From Bacillota bacterium (GTDB lineage Bacteria; Bacillota; Clostridia; Christensenellales; CAG-138), in assembly GCA_023409435.1 (NCBI GenBank), contig JAEYHP010000017.1, positions 1-35,732 of the forward strand: a DNA stretch of 35,732 nucleotides, read 5' to 3'. Of this stretch, positions 15,067 to 21,607 are shown one piece after another. Below the pieces are notes generated by a model. The model saw only the letters and a list, made by a program, of their open reading frames with translations, was not told the DNA's origin and did no database searches. How positions within the stretch are numbered: position 1 is the first letter of the stretch; each line of letters begins with the position of its first letter. The translations under genes and the position numbers were made by a program.

Positions 15067-15099
15067 GTCCCATCTGACGACATGCGCGTCAGATGGGAC
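15067..15099. repeat. Twin hairpin, copy 2
   Basis: GTCCCATCTGACG, loop ACATGCG, then the perfect inverse CGTCAGATGGGAC. Compared with copy 1, stem positions 4, 5 and 7 differ, and each change is matched by its pairing partner. Confidence 0.8.
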
Positions 15100-15304
15100 A
15101 CCTTGCACGGCCGCCGCCCGCTAAAACGCCACAGCGTTTTTAGCGGCCGTGAGAAAAAACCCTTCCAGAAAAACCTGCTGATAAAGCCCGCAGACTTTAT
15201 CAGCGGCATGTCCCGGGGTATCCGCAAGCGGATACCCGTCTCAGCCTGCGAACGGTCCACTGGACCATTCGCCGCCAATGGCGTCGGCCTTGACCCCAAA
15301 AAGC

Positions 15305-15340
15305 GGCAGCGTCCGGGGGGAGCCGGACGCTGCCTTTCTA
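15305..15340. terminator. Terminator-like hairpin at the element's right end
   Basis: A perfect 12-bp stem GGCAGCGTCCGG / CCGGACGCTGCC with a 6-nt loop. TTTCT follows on the plus side and GCTTTTTGGGG on the minus side. It may terminate transcripts of the HtrA-like gene, or simply be the repeat's end. Confidence 0.5.
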
Positions 15341-15384
15341 AGGATGGTTGGGGGTATGTCATCGCCTTAGGTGGCGTTATGACC

Positions 15385-16644
15385 TTACTCGGGAACGTAT
15401 TCCCCAAATGTTACGGCAATGGAAAGTTCTTCATTGCCCCGTTGTATCTCTATTGTTGCCGTATCCCCGGCTTTATATTCACTGATTGCCGAAGCAAGTT
15501 CGCTCCCGGTGGAAATTTCTTTGCCGTCTACCGTGACGATCAGATCTCCCGCCTGGATGCCCGCGCTCTCCGCGGCGCTGCCTTTCACAATTTCAGCGAC
15601 CTGTACGCGGGTTGCCACGTTTTGGCCGGGGCCAAACTCGAAGATACCAAACAGGTCTCCGCCGCCCTGCCCGTCCGCAGCTTCCGGCTGTATGGCCACA
15701 TTCTGCGTGTATACGCCAAGGTAGGCGCGCCCGCTGACATAGCCGAGATCAATCAGATCCGAAATCACGGCCTTGGCGTCATTGACCGGGATTGCAAACC
15801 CCAGCCCTTCCGTCGCGGAGGAAGCGACCTTCGCGTTGATGATGCCGATCAGCTGCCCCCGGGCGTTGAACAGCCCGCCGCCGGAGTTGCCGGGATTAAT
15901 GGCTGCATCCGTCTGCAGCAGCGTCATCTCCTGATCTTCGATCGTGATGGTCCGGGACAGCGCGCTTACCATGCCGCTTGTCGCCGTACCCCGCAGCTCG
16001 CCCAGCGGGTTGCCTATTGCCACAACGTCCTCGCCCACCACCAGCGCGTCCGAATCGCCCATGGTCACGGGGGTCAGGCTTGCCGCTTCAATTTTGATAA
16101 CGGCAAGGTCCGTTTTCTGGTCGGAGCCGATTAATGTGGCGTCGTACTCCGTATCGTCGGCAAGATACACCTTGATGCCATTCGCGCCTTGGATCACATG
16201 GTTGTTGGTGATGATATAGCCGTCCGCGGATATGATAATTCCGCTGCCGCTGCCCATTGTGGTTTCACTGCGGCCATACCAGTCCGTCTGCGTACCTTCC
16301 ACGTCGATTCCTACAATAGAAGGCGCCGCAAGCTGCACGATCTGCGCCTTTGTATAGGCGCCGTCTGCCGCAGCCTGTGTCGCCAGGCTCGCTACGGGTT
16401 TACTGTCCTCTTGCGCAACTCCTGCCGTTTGCTCCACGGCGGCGGGCGCAGGGGTAGTCTGTGCGTAAAGCCCTGCGTCCCCGCTTTTTACAATCTGGCC
16501 GCCCAATGCGCCGCCCAGCAGCCCCGTAATCAGCATGCAGACGACCAACGTGGCGACCGAGACCTTTTTCCCGCGCTGTTTTTTATCCGCATCGCTGAAA
16601 TGCTGCTGCTTTTGTTCCTCATACCAGTATTGGTTATCCATCAT
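15385..16644 (-). CDS. HtrA/DegP-like S1C serine protease with PDZ domain
   Basis: 419 aa. A basic cytosolic start (KKQRGKK) is followed by one membrane helix (about 29-50), an Ala/Pro-rich linker, then a trypsin-like domain with the full triad His149 (TNNHVIQ), Asp179 (DLAVIKI) and Ser254 (GNSGGG). A PDZ domain follows (about 315-410; VAEIVKGSAAESAGIQAGD). Acts outside the membrane in envelope protein quality control. ATG 16644 has AAGGAGG at the right spacing; the upstream open frame is not used. It is a single gene on the minus strand. Confidence 0.95.
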   Translation of the reverse strand: MMDNQYWYEEQKQQHFSDADKKQRGKKVSVATLVVCMLITGLLGGALGGQIVKSGDAGLYAQTTPAPAAVEQTAGVAQEDSKPVASLATQAAADGAYTKAQIVQLAAPSIVGIDVEGTQTDWYGRSETTMGSGSGIIISADGYIITNNHVIQGANGIKVYLADDTEYDATLIGSDQKTDLAVIKIEAASLTPVTMGDSDALVVGEDVVAIGNPLGELRGTATSGMVSALSRTITIEDQEMTLLQTDAAINPGNSGGGLFNARGQLIGIINAKVASSATEGLGFAIPVNDAKAVISDLIDLGYVSGRAYLGVYTQNVAIQPEAADGQGGGDLFGIFEFGPGQNVATRVQVAEIVKGSAAESAGIQAGDLIVTVDGKEISTGSELASAISEYKAGDTATIEIQRGNEELSIAVTFGEYVPE

Positions 16645-16673
16645 TCCAGCCTCCTTTAAAGCTTGTGAACTTG

Positions 16674-16702
16674 ATACTATTGTTATACACAACAATTTTG
16701 AA
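16674..16702 (-). promoter_or_regulatory. Possible promoter of the HtrA-like gene
   Basis: On the minus strand TTCAAA (16697-16702), 17 bp, TAGTAT (16674-16679). An inverted pair ATTGTT / AACAAT sits inside the spacer and could be an operator. The hexamers are only moderate matches. Confidence 0.4.
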
Positions 16703-16788
16703 CAGGCATGCGAGCAAATACGATGATTTTATGGAAAATCATGTACCAATTTTGACATGGCGCCGACGCCTCACAACGGCCCGGCGCA

Positions 16789-16818
16789 TTGACATATGCT
16801 GTTGCAGGGGGGTACAAT
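16789..16818 (+). promoter_or_regulatory. Promoter of the DUF368-thioesterase-cyclophilin genes
   Basis: Consensus TTGACA (16789-16794), an 18-bp spacer and TACAAT (16813-16818), ending 32 nt before the DUF368 gene start. Confidence 0.8.
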
Positions 16819-16850
16819 TATAACGGTAGCAAGTAAAAAGGAGCCAATAC

Positions 16851-17714
16851 ATGCGGTTTTTACTCCAGTTGCTCAAAGGGGCGCTGATTGGCATCGCGGT
16901 AGTCATCCCCGGCGTAAGCGGCGGCTCCATGGCGATGTCTATGGGCATTTATACCCAGATTATCGATTTCTTTTCGGCAGGCAAAGGCGCCTCTAAACAT
17001 GGCCGCGTGCTGTTGCCCTACGGCATCGGCGTGCTGATAGGCGTTGGAATCTTTTCCTATTTTATTGAATTGATGTTTCAGCTCTTCCCGCTGCAGACGG
17101 CCTGTGCGTTTGTCGGCATGATCGTGGGCGCGCTGCCGATGCTTTTAAGAAAAGTAAAGGGAACGCCTTTTCGGCTTTCTCATCTTCTGCTTATGCTGGG
17201 CACTGCCGCAATTATCGTGACGATGACCGTCGTGAGCCAACAGTCCGGCAGTACATCCACATTATCTCCCACGGCCCCCCATGCCCTGCTTGCGCTGGGC
17301 CTTGGCTTTGTTTCCGCCGCCACCATGACGGTGCCGGGCCTGAGCGGCTCCATGCTGCTGATTTTGCTTGGCTACTTTGAACCCATGCTCCAGTATGTGA
17401 ACGGCTTTACCGGGGCGTTGTTCCGGCTGGATTTCCCCGTGCTGCTGGAAAGGGCGATTATACTCGTCCCCTTCACGCTGGGCGTCGTCATCGGCATCAT
17501 ATGCATGGCGCGGCTGGTGCGCGTGCTGTTACGGCGCTATCCGCTTTCCACATACTATGGCATCATCGGCCTTGTGCTCGCTTCCCCCTTTACGGTGTTT
17601 TACCAGCAACGGTTCATGCAGGCGGGTTTCATGACGCTGCTTTCGGGCATATTGTTTATTGGAGCGGGCTTCCTGTTAGCCATGCTATTGGGAGGCGGGA
17701 AAGATGAGCGCTAG
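16851..17714 (+). CDS. DUF368 membrane protein (PopT-type undecaprenyl-phosphate translocase family)
   Basis: 287 aa, about eight hydrophobic segments. It opens with the family's LLKGALIGIAVVIPGVSGGS, repeated in variant form in the second half (SAATMTVPGLSGSMLL), giving the internal two-fold repeat of the family. Published work on DUF368 proteins assigns them to recycling undecaprenyl phosphate across the membrane for cell-wall synthesis; I infer the same here. AAAAAGGAG precedes ATG 16851. The 3' end overlaps the thioesterase start by 11 bp, so the two are translationally coupled. Confidence 0.88.
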   Translation: MRFLLQLLKGALIGIAVVIPGVSGGSMAMSMGIYTQIIDFFSAGKGASKHGRVLLPYGIGVLIGVGIFSYFIELMFQLFPLQTACAFVGMIVGALPMLLRKVKGTPFRLSHLLLMLGTAAIIVTMTVVSQQSGSTSTLSPTAPHALLALGLGFVSAATMTVPGLSGSMLLILLGYFEPMLQYVNGFTGALFRLDFPVLLERAIILVPFTLGVVIGIICMARLVRVLLRRYPLSTYYGIIGLVLASPFTVFYQQRFMQAGFMTLLSGILFIGAGFLLAMLLGGGKDER

Positions 17715-18456
17715 CCACACGCTTTCCTGCACGCTGTTAACCAACGATGTGGACGCATTCGGCCTGTGGCGGCCCAACGCCATGTTCCGCCTGATGCAGG
17801 AAAGCGCCGGAGATCATTCCAAAGAACTCGGCTTTTCCCGGGAAACACTGGTGGAGAAGCTTGGCTTTGTCTGGATGATCGCACGGGCGCAGACGATTAT
17901 CCACCGTATGCCCAAGTATCTGGATACCATACAGGTCACCACCTGGTATGGGGAACCGAATAAAATCACATTCCCCCGCTACTTCCGCGTATATGACGAA
18001 AACGGCGCGCTCCTTGCCTCCGCCTCCACGTCGTGGACGCTGGTGGATCTTTCCTCGCGCCGCATCGTGCCGCCGGGAAAGTGCGGGCTTACTTTCCCTC
18101 CAGTAGCACCCCTTACATCCGAACTGCCCGAACCGGGAAAGCTACGCTTAAAAAAAGAAAGCTCGCCCGAGATCGTCTGCCGCGCTCCGCTGTATGGCGA
18201 TATCGACGTCAACGGGCATATGAATAACTCAAGCTATGTAAGCTGGATCATGGACCTGTTCCCATTGGAGCACCACAGGCAATTTCGGCTTCACGCGTTT
18301 TCCATCGGTTATTTATCCGAAGCCGTGCCCGGCGAGCAGGTGCAGATAAGCCTGTACCGGGATGGCAACGCGTTTGAGGTGCAGGGAATTGATCTTAACG
18401 ACCGGCACCCGGTATTTGAAGCGCAGGGAGAATGGCTCCCTGTTCAAGTTGATTAG
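17704..18456 (+). CDS. Acyl-ACP thioesterase (FatA/FatB-type)
   Basis: 250 aa with two hotdog domains. The first covers about 1-130 (NDVDAFGLWRPNAMFRLMQE; VTTWYGEP). The second carries DVNGHMNNSSYVSW, with Asn170 and His172 as the family's catalytic-site residues. It hydrolyses acyl-ACP to free fatty acids, ending chain elongation. Bacterial members are common in anaerobes. ATG 17704 sits inside the end of the DUF368 gene with GGGAGGCGGGAAAG upstream. It is followed 11 nt later by a cyclophilin gene, so a three-gene unit is likely. Confidence 0.9.
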   Translation: MSASHTLSCTLLTNDVDAFGLWRPNAMFRLMQESAGDHSKELGFSRETLVEKLGFVWMIARAQTIIHRMPKYLDTIQVTTWYGEPNKITFPRYFRVYDENGALLASASTSWTLVDLSSRRIVPPGKCGLTFPPVAPLTSELPEPGKLRLKKESSPEIVCRAPLYGDIDVNGHMNNSSYVSWIMDLFPLEHHRQFRLHAFSIGYLSEAVPGEQVQISLYRDGNAFEVQGIDLNDRHPVFEAQGEWLPVQVD

Positions 18457-18467
18457 GAGGAGTTTTT

Positions 18468-18971
18468 ATGGTCATCATCACAATGGAAAACGGCGGCAGG
18501 ATTGAAATCGAACTGGACCGCGCGGCCGCCCCCAACACGGTAAAGAACTTTTTGTACCTTGCGCGCAAAGGCTTTTACAACGGCCTCATATTCCACCGCG
18601 TCATCCCCGGCTTTATGATTCAGGGCGGCTGCCCCGAAGGCACCGGCATGGGCGGCCCCGGCTACGGCATAAAAGGCGAATTCTCTTCTAACGGCCACAA
18701 GAACCCGATCAGGCATGCGCGGGGCGTTATCTCTATGGCCCGCGCGGGAAACCCGAACTCCGCGGGTTCGCAGTTCTTTATCATGCACAAGGATTCCTCG
18801 CATCTCGACGGGCAGTACGCCGCGTTTGGCAAAGTGGCAAGCGGCATCGAAGTGGTGGATGAAATCGCCGCCGCCCCCACGGATATGCGGGACCGCCCGA
18901 AGTCCGATATGCGCATCAAATCCGTAGAGGTTGTGGACGAGGGCGAAATCGCCGAACCTGAAAAGATGTAA
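18468..18971 (+). CDS. Peptidylprolyl isomerase, cyclophilin type
   Basis: 167 aa, minimal cyclophilin. FHRVIPGFMIQGG (42-54) contains the catalytic Arg44, and AGSQFFIMHKD is the second signature. It catalyses cis-trans isomerisation of Xaa-Pro bonds. No signal peptide, so it is cytosolic. TAGGAGGAG precedes ATG 18468. It is the last gene of the DUF368-thioesterase run, closed by a terminator. Confidence 0.95.
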   Translation: MVIITMENGGRIEIELDRAAAPNTVKNFLYLARKGFYNGLIFHRVIPGFMIQGGCPEGTGMGGPGYGIKGEFSSNGHKNPIRHARGVISMARAGNPNSAGSQFFIMHKDSSHLDGQYAAFGKVASGIEVVDEIAAAPTDMRDRPKSDMRIKSVEVVDEGEIAEPEKM

Positions 18972-18979
18972 TCTCATTT

Positions 18980-19020
18980 GGAGCCGCTTCTGCTTTTTAC
19001 GGAATGCGGCTCCGTTTTTA
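18980..19020 (+). terminator. Terminator after the cyclophilin gene
   Basis: An 8-bp stem GGAGCCGC / GCGGCTCC around an 18-nt loop, then GTTTTTATAC. Confidence 0.8.
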
Positions 19021-19052
19021 TACAAAAGAAAATAAGCTTTGGGGGTAGTATC

Positions 19053-19622
19053 ATGCAACGCTGCGACTGGTGTACATCCGACGAGCCGTATATCCGCTAC
19101 CACGACGAGGAATGGGGCGTGCCCGTACATGACGACAAAAAGCATTTTGAGTTTCTTGTGCTCGAATCCGCGCAGGCGGGTTTAAACTGGTACACCGTGC
19201 TCAAAAAGCGCGAAAACTACCGCAAGACATACGACGGCTTCAACCCGGAAAAAGTCGCCCAGTATGACGAAGTTAAGATAGAAGCTTTGCTCCAGGATGC
19301 GGGGATTATCCGCAACCGCAAAAAGATTGAGGCTTCCATTACAAACGCCCGGGTGTTTTTGGACATCCAGCGTGAATTCGGCAGCTTTGACAATTACATT
19401 TGGGGCTTTGTGGGCGGAAAGCCTGTTGTCGGCAACTACGGCTCACTTCGGGATGTGCCCGCCACCACTGAGCTATCCGATGCCGTAAGCAAGGATTTGA
19501 AAAAGCGGGGCATGCGCTTCTTTGGTTCCACCATCGCATATGCGCACCTGCAGGCAACGGGCGTCGTAAACGACCATATCGATGCCTGTTTCCGCAAGCA
19601 GGAATGCATGGCGATTGGGTAA
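19053..19622 (+). CDS. tag: DNA-3-methyladenine glycosylase I
   Basis: 189 aa. Matches Tag over the whole length. The zinc-snap ligands fall at Cys4, His17, His175 and Cys179, the catalytic Glu38 is in LVLESAQAG, and Trp46 follows in LNWY. It removes 3-methyladenine from alkylated DNA. The GGGGGTAG ribosome binding site and the MQRCDWC N-terminus fix the start at ATG 19053. The gene sits directly after the cyclophilin terminator; no strong promoter is visible in the 30-nt gap, so readthrough is possible. Confidence 0.96.
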   Translation: MQRCDWCTSDEPYIRYHDEEWGVPVHDDKKHFEFLVLESAQAGLNWYTVLKKRENYRKTYDGFNPEKVAQYDEVKIEALLQDAGIIRNRKKIEASITNARVFLDIQREFGSFDNYIWGFVGGKPVVGNYGSLRDVPATTELSDAVSKDLKKRGMRFFGSTIAYAHLQATGVVNDHIDACFRKQECMAIG

Positions 19623-19644
19623 AGTTTCCAAGCTTTTATTGTTT

Positions 19645-19677
19645 TTTTAAGGCGCAGTCTTCGGCTGCGCCTTAAAA
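19645..19677 (+). terminator. Terminator of tag
   Basis: A 13-bp stem TTTTAAGGCGCAG / CTGCGCCTTAAAA with a 7-nt loop, followed by TTTTC. The T-run is short. Confidence 0.7.
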
Positions 19678-19787
19678 TTTTCAACCTCAAAGGTGGCAGA
19701 CACTTTCCCGAATTGGAAGCCCACGCCATGTAAACATTTGCTTTCCGCGCCCTTCAATAAGCAAAATTGCTCCAAGCCATACTAAGC

Positions 19788-19936
19788 AAGCCTGGTTAAT
19801 TCGGCACGCTGTCTTGGCGGCCGATTTTGAGTCCTGCTGCGTCGCTAAAATCTCGAAATAGCGCTGCTATTCCTTCGATTTTGCTCCTTGCAGGCCACAA
19901 AATCGTCTCGTCAATTCAGCATCCCTCATTTAATCA
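19788..19936. repeat. Long imperfect palindrome (MITE-like)
   Basis: The two halves mirror each other through nested stems: AATAGC/GCTATT (19857-19871), AAAATC/GATTTT (19847-19882), CCTGC/GCAGG (19833-19894), CGATTTTG/CAAAATCG (19822-19905), and an outer CCTG-TTAA / TTAA-CAGG (about 19791 and 19929). The whole ~150 bp could form one long hairpin or cruciform. There are no coding features. Confidence 0.7.
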
Positions 19937-19999
19937 GGTTTACTCGGAACCAGAAACAGCCGGAGCGCCCGCACAAACCGCGAGCTCTATCCACCGCGC

Positions 20000-20029
20000 T
20001 GAATCTTTTTTTCTATTTTTCGCATAGTA
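20000..20029 (+). promoter_or_regulatory. Possible sporulation sigma promoter of ytxC
   Basis: TGAATC (20000-20005), a 17-bp spacer and CATAGTA (20023-20029) approximate the forespore sigma-G pattern (TGMATA, 17-18, CATNMTA); the -10 also resembles sigma-E. It lies about 46 nt upstream of a sporulation-type gene. One mismatch in each box. Confidence 0.35.
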
Positions 20030-20075
20030 TGGGGTATGCCGGTACATTTGCTGGCCCGCCAAGGAGAGTGATCAT

Positions 20076-20810
20076 GTGCTTACGCGCAGGATTGAAATAG
20101 GAGAATACGAAGTAGACATAAAACGCCTGCTGGAACGGAGGCTGAACCAGACCGCCCACTCTTTCACGCTTACGCCCAATGGACAAAGCGTGATTGCGGA
20201 ACTGGACGATCCCGGCGGACTCGACGCGCTTTCCATTGCGCTTGCGCTGCTGTTGTGCCGCGACCTCTGCCAATATGAGCTGGCGAAATTCACCAACCGC
20301 CTTCCGCTGACTCTGGTGGAAAAGCAGGCGGTGCTTTCGGACGCCATCCGCTGTGCGCGGAGGGTGGAGCGCCCGGGCGCGGTGCGGCGCGCCCTCAAGA
20401 GCTATTTGGAGGAAGAAGAAAGCCTACATCTTTCGGGATATATGCGCTTTCGCATGCCGGATACCATGAATTCGTGGCGCCTGTGCGTACAGAGCGCATC
20501 CGAAGAGCTGCTGCTGGAAAAGGAATACCTGGAACTGATGGGCGTGCTGCGCGCGTTCGTGCAGGTGAAGCCGACGAGAGTTCGGGAGGTCTCCCTTTTG
20601 CTGCATCCCGACGGTTCCTGCACGCTGACAGATGAAAGCGACGCCCGCATTGATTACGATGCGGCAGCCGACCCGGACCGGCTGATCAGCATGCTGGTGG
20701 ATCTGGCGCCCGAACGCCTGACGGTTTATGACCTTTCAAGCGAGCAGGGCTCGGAGCTGACGGAAATGCTGGCGCGCGTGTTTGCGGGGCGGGTGCGGTT
20801 TGTGAGATAA
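20076..20810 (+). CDS. ytxC: YtxC-like sporulation protein
   Basis: 244 aa, cytosolic, no catalytic motif. An N-terminal alpha/beta part is followed by a helical region (LALLLCRDLCQYELAKF) and a C-terminal part RVREVSLLLHPDGSCTLTD. The overall layout, and the position just upstream of thrS, match the YtxC family: in Bacillus ytxC also sits beside thrS and is linked to sporulation, with unknown biochemistry. The start is GTG 20076, with AAGGAGAG 9 nt upstream; an ATG two bases earlier is out of frame. Confidence rests partly on synteny. Confidence 0.65.
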   Translation: MLTRRIEIGEYEVDIKRLLERRLNQTAHSFTLTPNGQSVIAELDDPGGLDALSIALALLLCRDLCQYELAKFTNRLPLTLVEKQAVLSDAIRCARRVERPGAVRRALKSYLEEEESLHLSGYMRFRMPDTMNSWRLCVQSASEELLLEKEYLELMGVLRAFVQVKPTRVREVSLLLHPDGSCTLTDESDARIDYDAAADPDRLISMLVDLAPERLTVYDLSSEQGSELTEMLARVFAGRVRFVR

Positions 20811-20887
20811 CCATTTGAATGATTTCGGGGCTGTCTCATGAAGCGCGCTGCAATTGGTCCGCGTACCTCAGACAGCTCCGCTTCACA

Positions 20888-20916
20888 TTGTGTTTTTTCC
20901 GTATATTGTCTATACT
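20888..20916 (+). promoter_or_regulatory. Promoter of the small membrane protein gene
   Basis: TTGTGT (20888-20893), a 17-bp spacer and TATACT (20911-20916), 27 nt before the ATG. Confidence 0.55.
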
Positions 20917-20942
20917 GTGAGTATTACAAAAGGAGGCAAGCT

Positions 20943-21275
20943 ATGCCAATTCGTGTTCGGACTTATCGCTATGCCCCTCTTGCCACAATACTCAACGTAT
21001 TCGGACGCATCATCGGATATCTTGCAATCGTTGCGGGAATCGCTTTGCTTATTGGCGCGATCAATGAAGGCGAGCTTGTAACGGGTATTCTGTCCCTTAT
21101 CCTTCTTTGCGGCGGGGGTACGGGAATCATTGCGCTGGCAAACCTCCTTACGGATAAGCTGGCCGCTAAGATCCTGATCAATAAATTTCTGAAAAAACCG
21201 GAGTTCGCGCAGAAGCTTTCAATAGAAAACCCGGCGCTTTACCAAAAGCTTGCCGCCGCGTCCACCAACGCCTGA
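20943..21275 (+). CDS. Small two-helix membrane protein, unknown function
   Basis: 110 aa. Two hydrophobic segments (about 22-40 and 45-66) are joined by a short acidic loop (NEGE), with a basic N-terminus (RVRTYRY) and a soluble, lysine-rich C-terminal helix (about 70-105). I do not recognise the family. AAAGGAGG lies 6 nt before ATG 20943, and it has its own promoter. It lies between ytxC and the thrS T-box but has no obvious link to either. Confidence 0.75.
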   Translation: MPIRVRTYRYAPLATILNVFGRIIGYLAIVAGIALLIGAINEGELVTGILSLILLCGGGTGIIALANLLTDKLAAKILINKFLKKPEFAQKLSIENPALYQKLAAASTNA

Positions 21276-21312
21276 TGTACGCCAATTTTCCTGAAATCCT
21301 TTTTGCTTTTGG

Positions 21313-21341
21313 TTGACGGCGCAAAAGGGCGGGTATATAAT
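21313..21341 (+). promoter_or_regulatory. Promoter of the thrS T-box leader
   Basis: TTGACG (21313-21318), a 17-bp spacer and TATAAT (21336-21341): a strong sigma-A-type promoter directly before the T-box leader. Confidence 0.8.
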
Positions 21342-21343
21342 AC

Positions 21344-21566
21344 GCAGTATATGAAATGACTTTGGAAGAGTACCGCCTATCTAGGGCATTCAGAGAGGAA
21401 GCGCCCCGGCTGCAAGCGCATCCTGCCCATTGGACGGGAAGACCACCCAGACGATCATAACGGGTTGCGCCGATATCCGCTAAACGAGTGGTATATTATA
21501 CAACTAGGGTGGAACCGCGGGAATTACGATCCCGTCCCTTGGCAGAATTGTCAGGGGACTTTTTTT
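21344..21566 (+). promoter_or_regulatory. T-box riboswitch (tRNA-Thr sensing) of thrS
   Basis: Contains the AGAGAGG stem I motif (21391-21397) and the T-box sequence CTAGGGTGGAACCGCGGG (21504-21521). A terminator stem GTCCCTTG / CAGGGGAC (21534-21559) is followed by TTTTTTT. The best specifier codon is ACC at 21442-21444 followed by A, in the stem I position (GGGAAGACCACCC), which would read tRNA-Thr(GGU). Uncharged tRNA stabilises the antiterminator and turns thrS on. Confidence 0.92.
21534..21566 (+). terminator. T-box regulated terminator
   Basis: An 8-bp stem GTCCCTTG / CAGGGGAC (one G-T pair) with an 8-10 nt loop and a T7 run. It competes with the antiterminator formed with the T-box sequence. 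Confidence 0.85.
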
Positions 21567-21607
21567 ATGAACTGAAAAGAAAACCGTTATTTAGGAGGAG
21601 AATGAAT

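Larger units (their letters stand above)
14863..15334. repeat. Composite palindromic repeat element with inverted ends
   Basis: The left end (14863-14902, GGCAGTGCCCGG to CTTGGGGTCC) is an imperfect inverted copy of the right end (15292-15334), which itself folds as a 12-bp stem GGCAGCGTCCGG. Inside are twin hairpins (14918-14950 and 15067-15099), each with 13-bp stem, 7-nt loop and the same downstream ACACCTTGCACGGCCG. Further perfect or near-perfect stems lie at 15119-15144 (GCTAAAACGC/GCGTTTTTAGC), 15177-15204 (GCTGATAAAG), 15216-15237 (GGGTATCCG) and 15248-15272 (GCGAA-GGTCCA). It looks like a non-autonomous mobile or RNA-structured repeat. I do not recognise the family. Confidence 0.65.
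14832..15384. other. Non-coding region of serial stem-loops
   Basis: No gene supported. Apart from the composite repeat element (14863-15334) the stretch holds a small hairpin CCGCATT/AATGCGG (14847-14864) after the acetyltransferase stop, and GTCAT-GCC / GGC-ATGAC (15357-15382) just past the stop of the HtrA-like gene, which may act as its weak terminator. Open frames across this area are by-products of the palindromes. Confidence 0.7.
19623..20075. other. Intergenic region with terminator and palindromic element
   Basis: No gene. It holds the tag terminator (19645-19677), a short inverted pair AAAGGTG / CACTTT (19689-19706), the self-complementary AGCAAAATTGCT (19762-19773), the long palindrome at 19788-19936, and a possible sporulation promoter at 20000-20029. 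Confidence 0.7.

Noticed and set aside
14847..15382. CRISPR-like reading of the repeated hairpins
   Set aside because: Only two copies of the twin hairpin, with 116 bp of unequal filler and no regular spacing or cas genes.
15045..16134. Open frames on both strands in the palindrome region before the HtrA-like gene
   Set aside because: They run through serial hairpins and, on the plus strand, into antisense of the protease. Similar peptides from the two internal repeats reflect repeated DNA, not a protein family.
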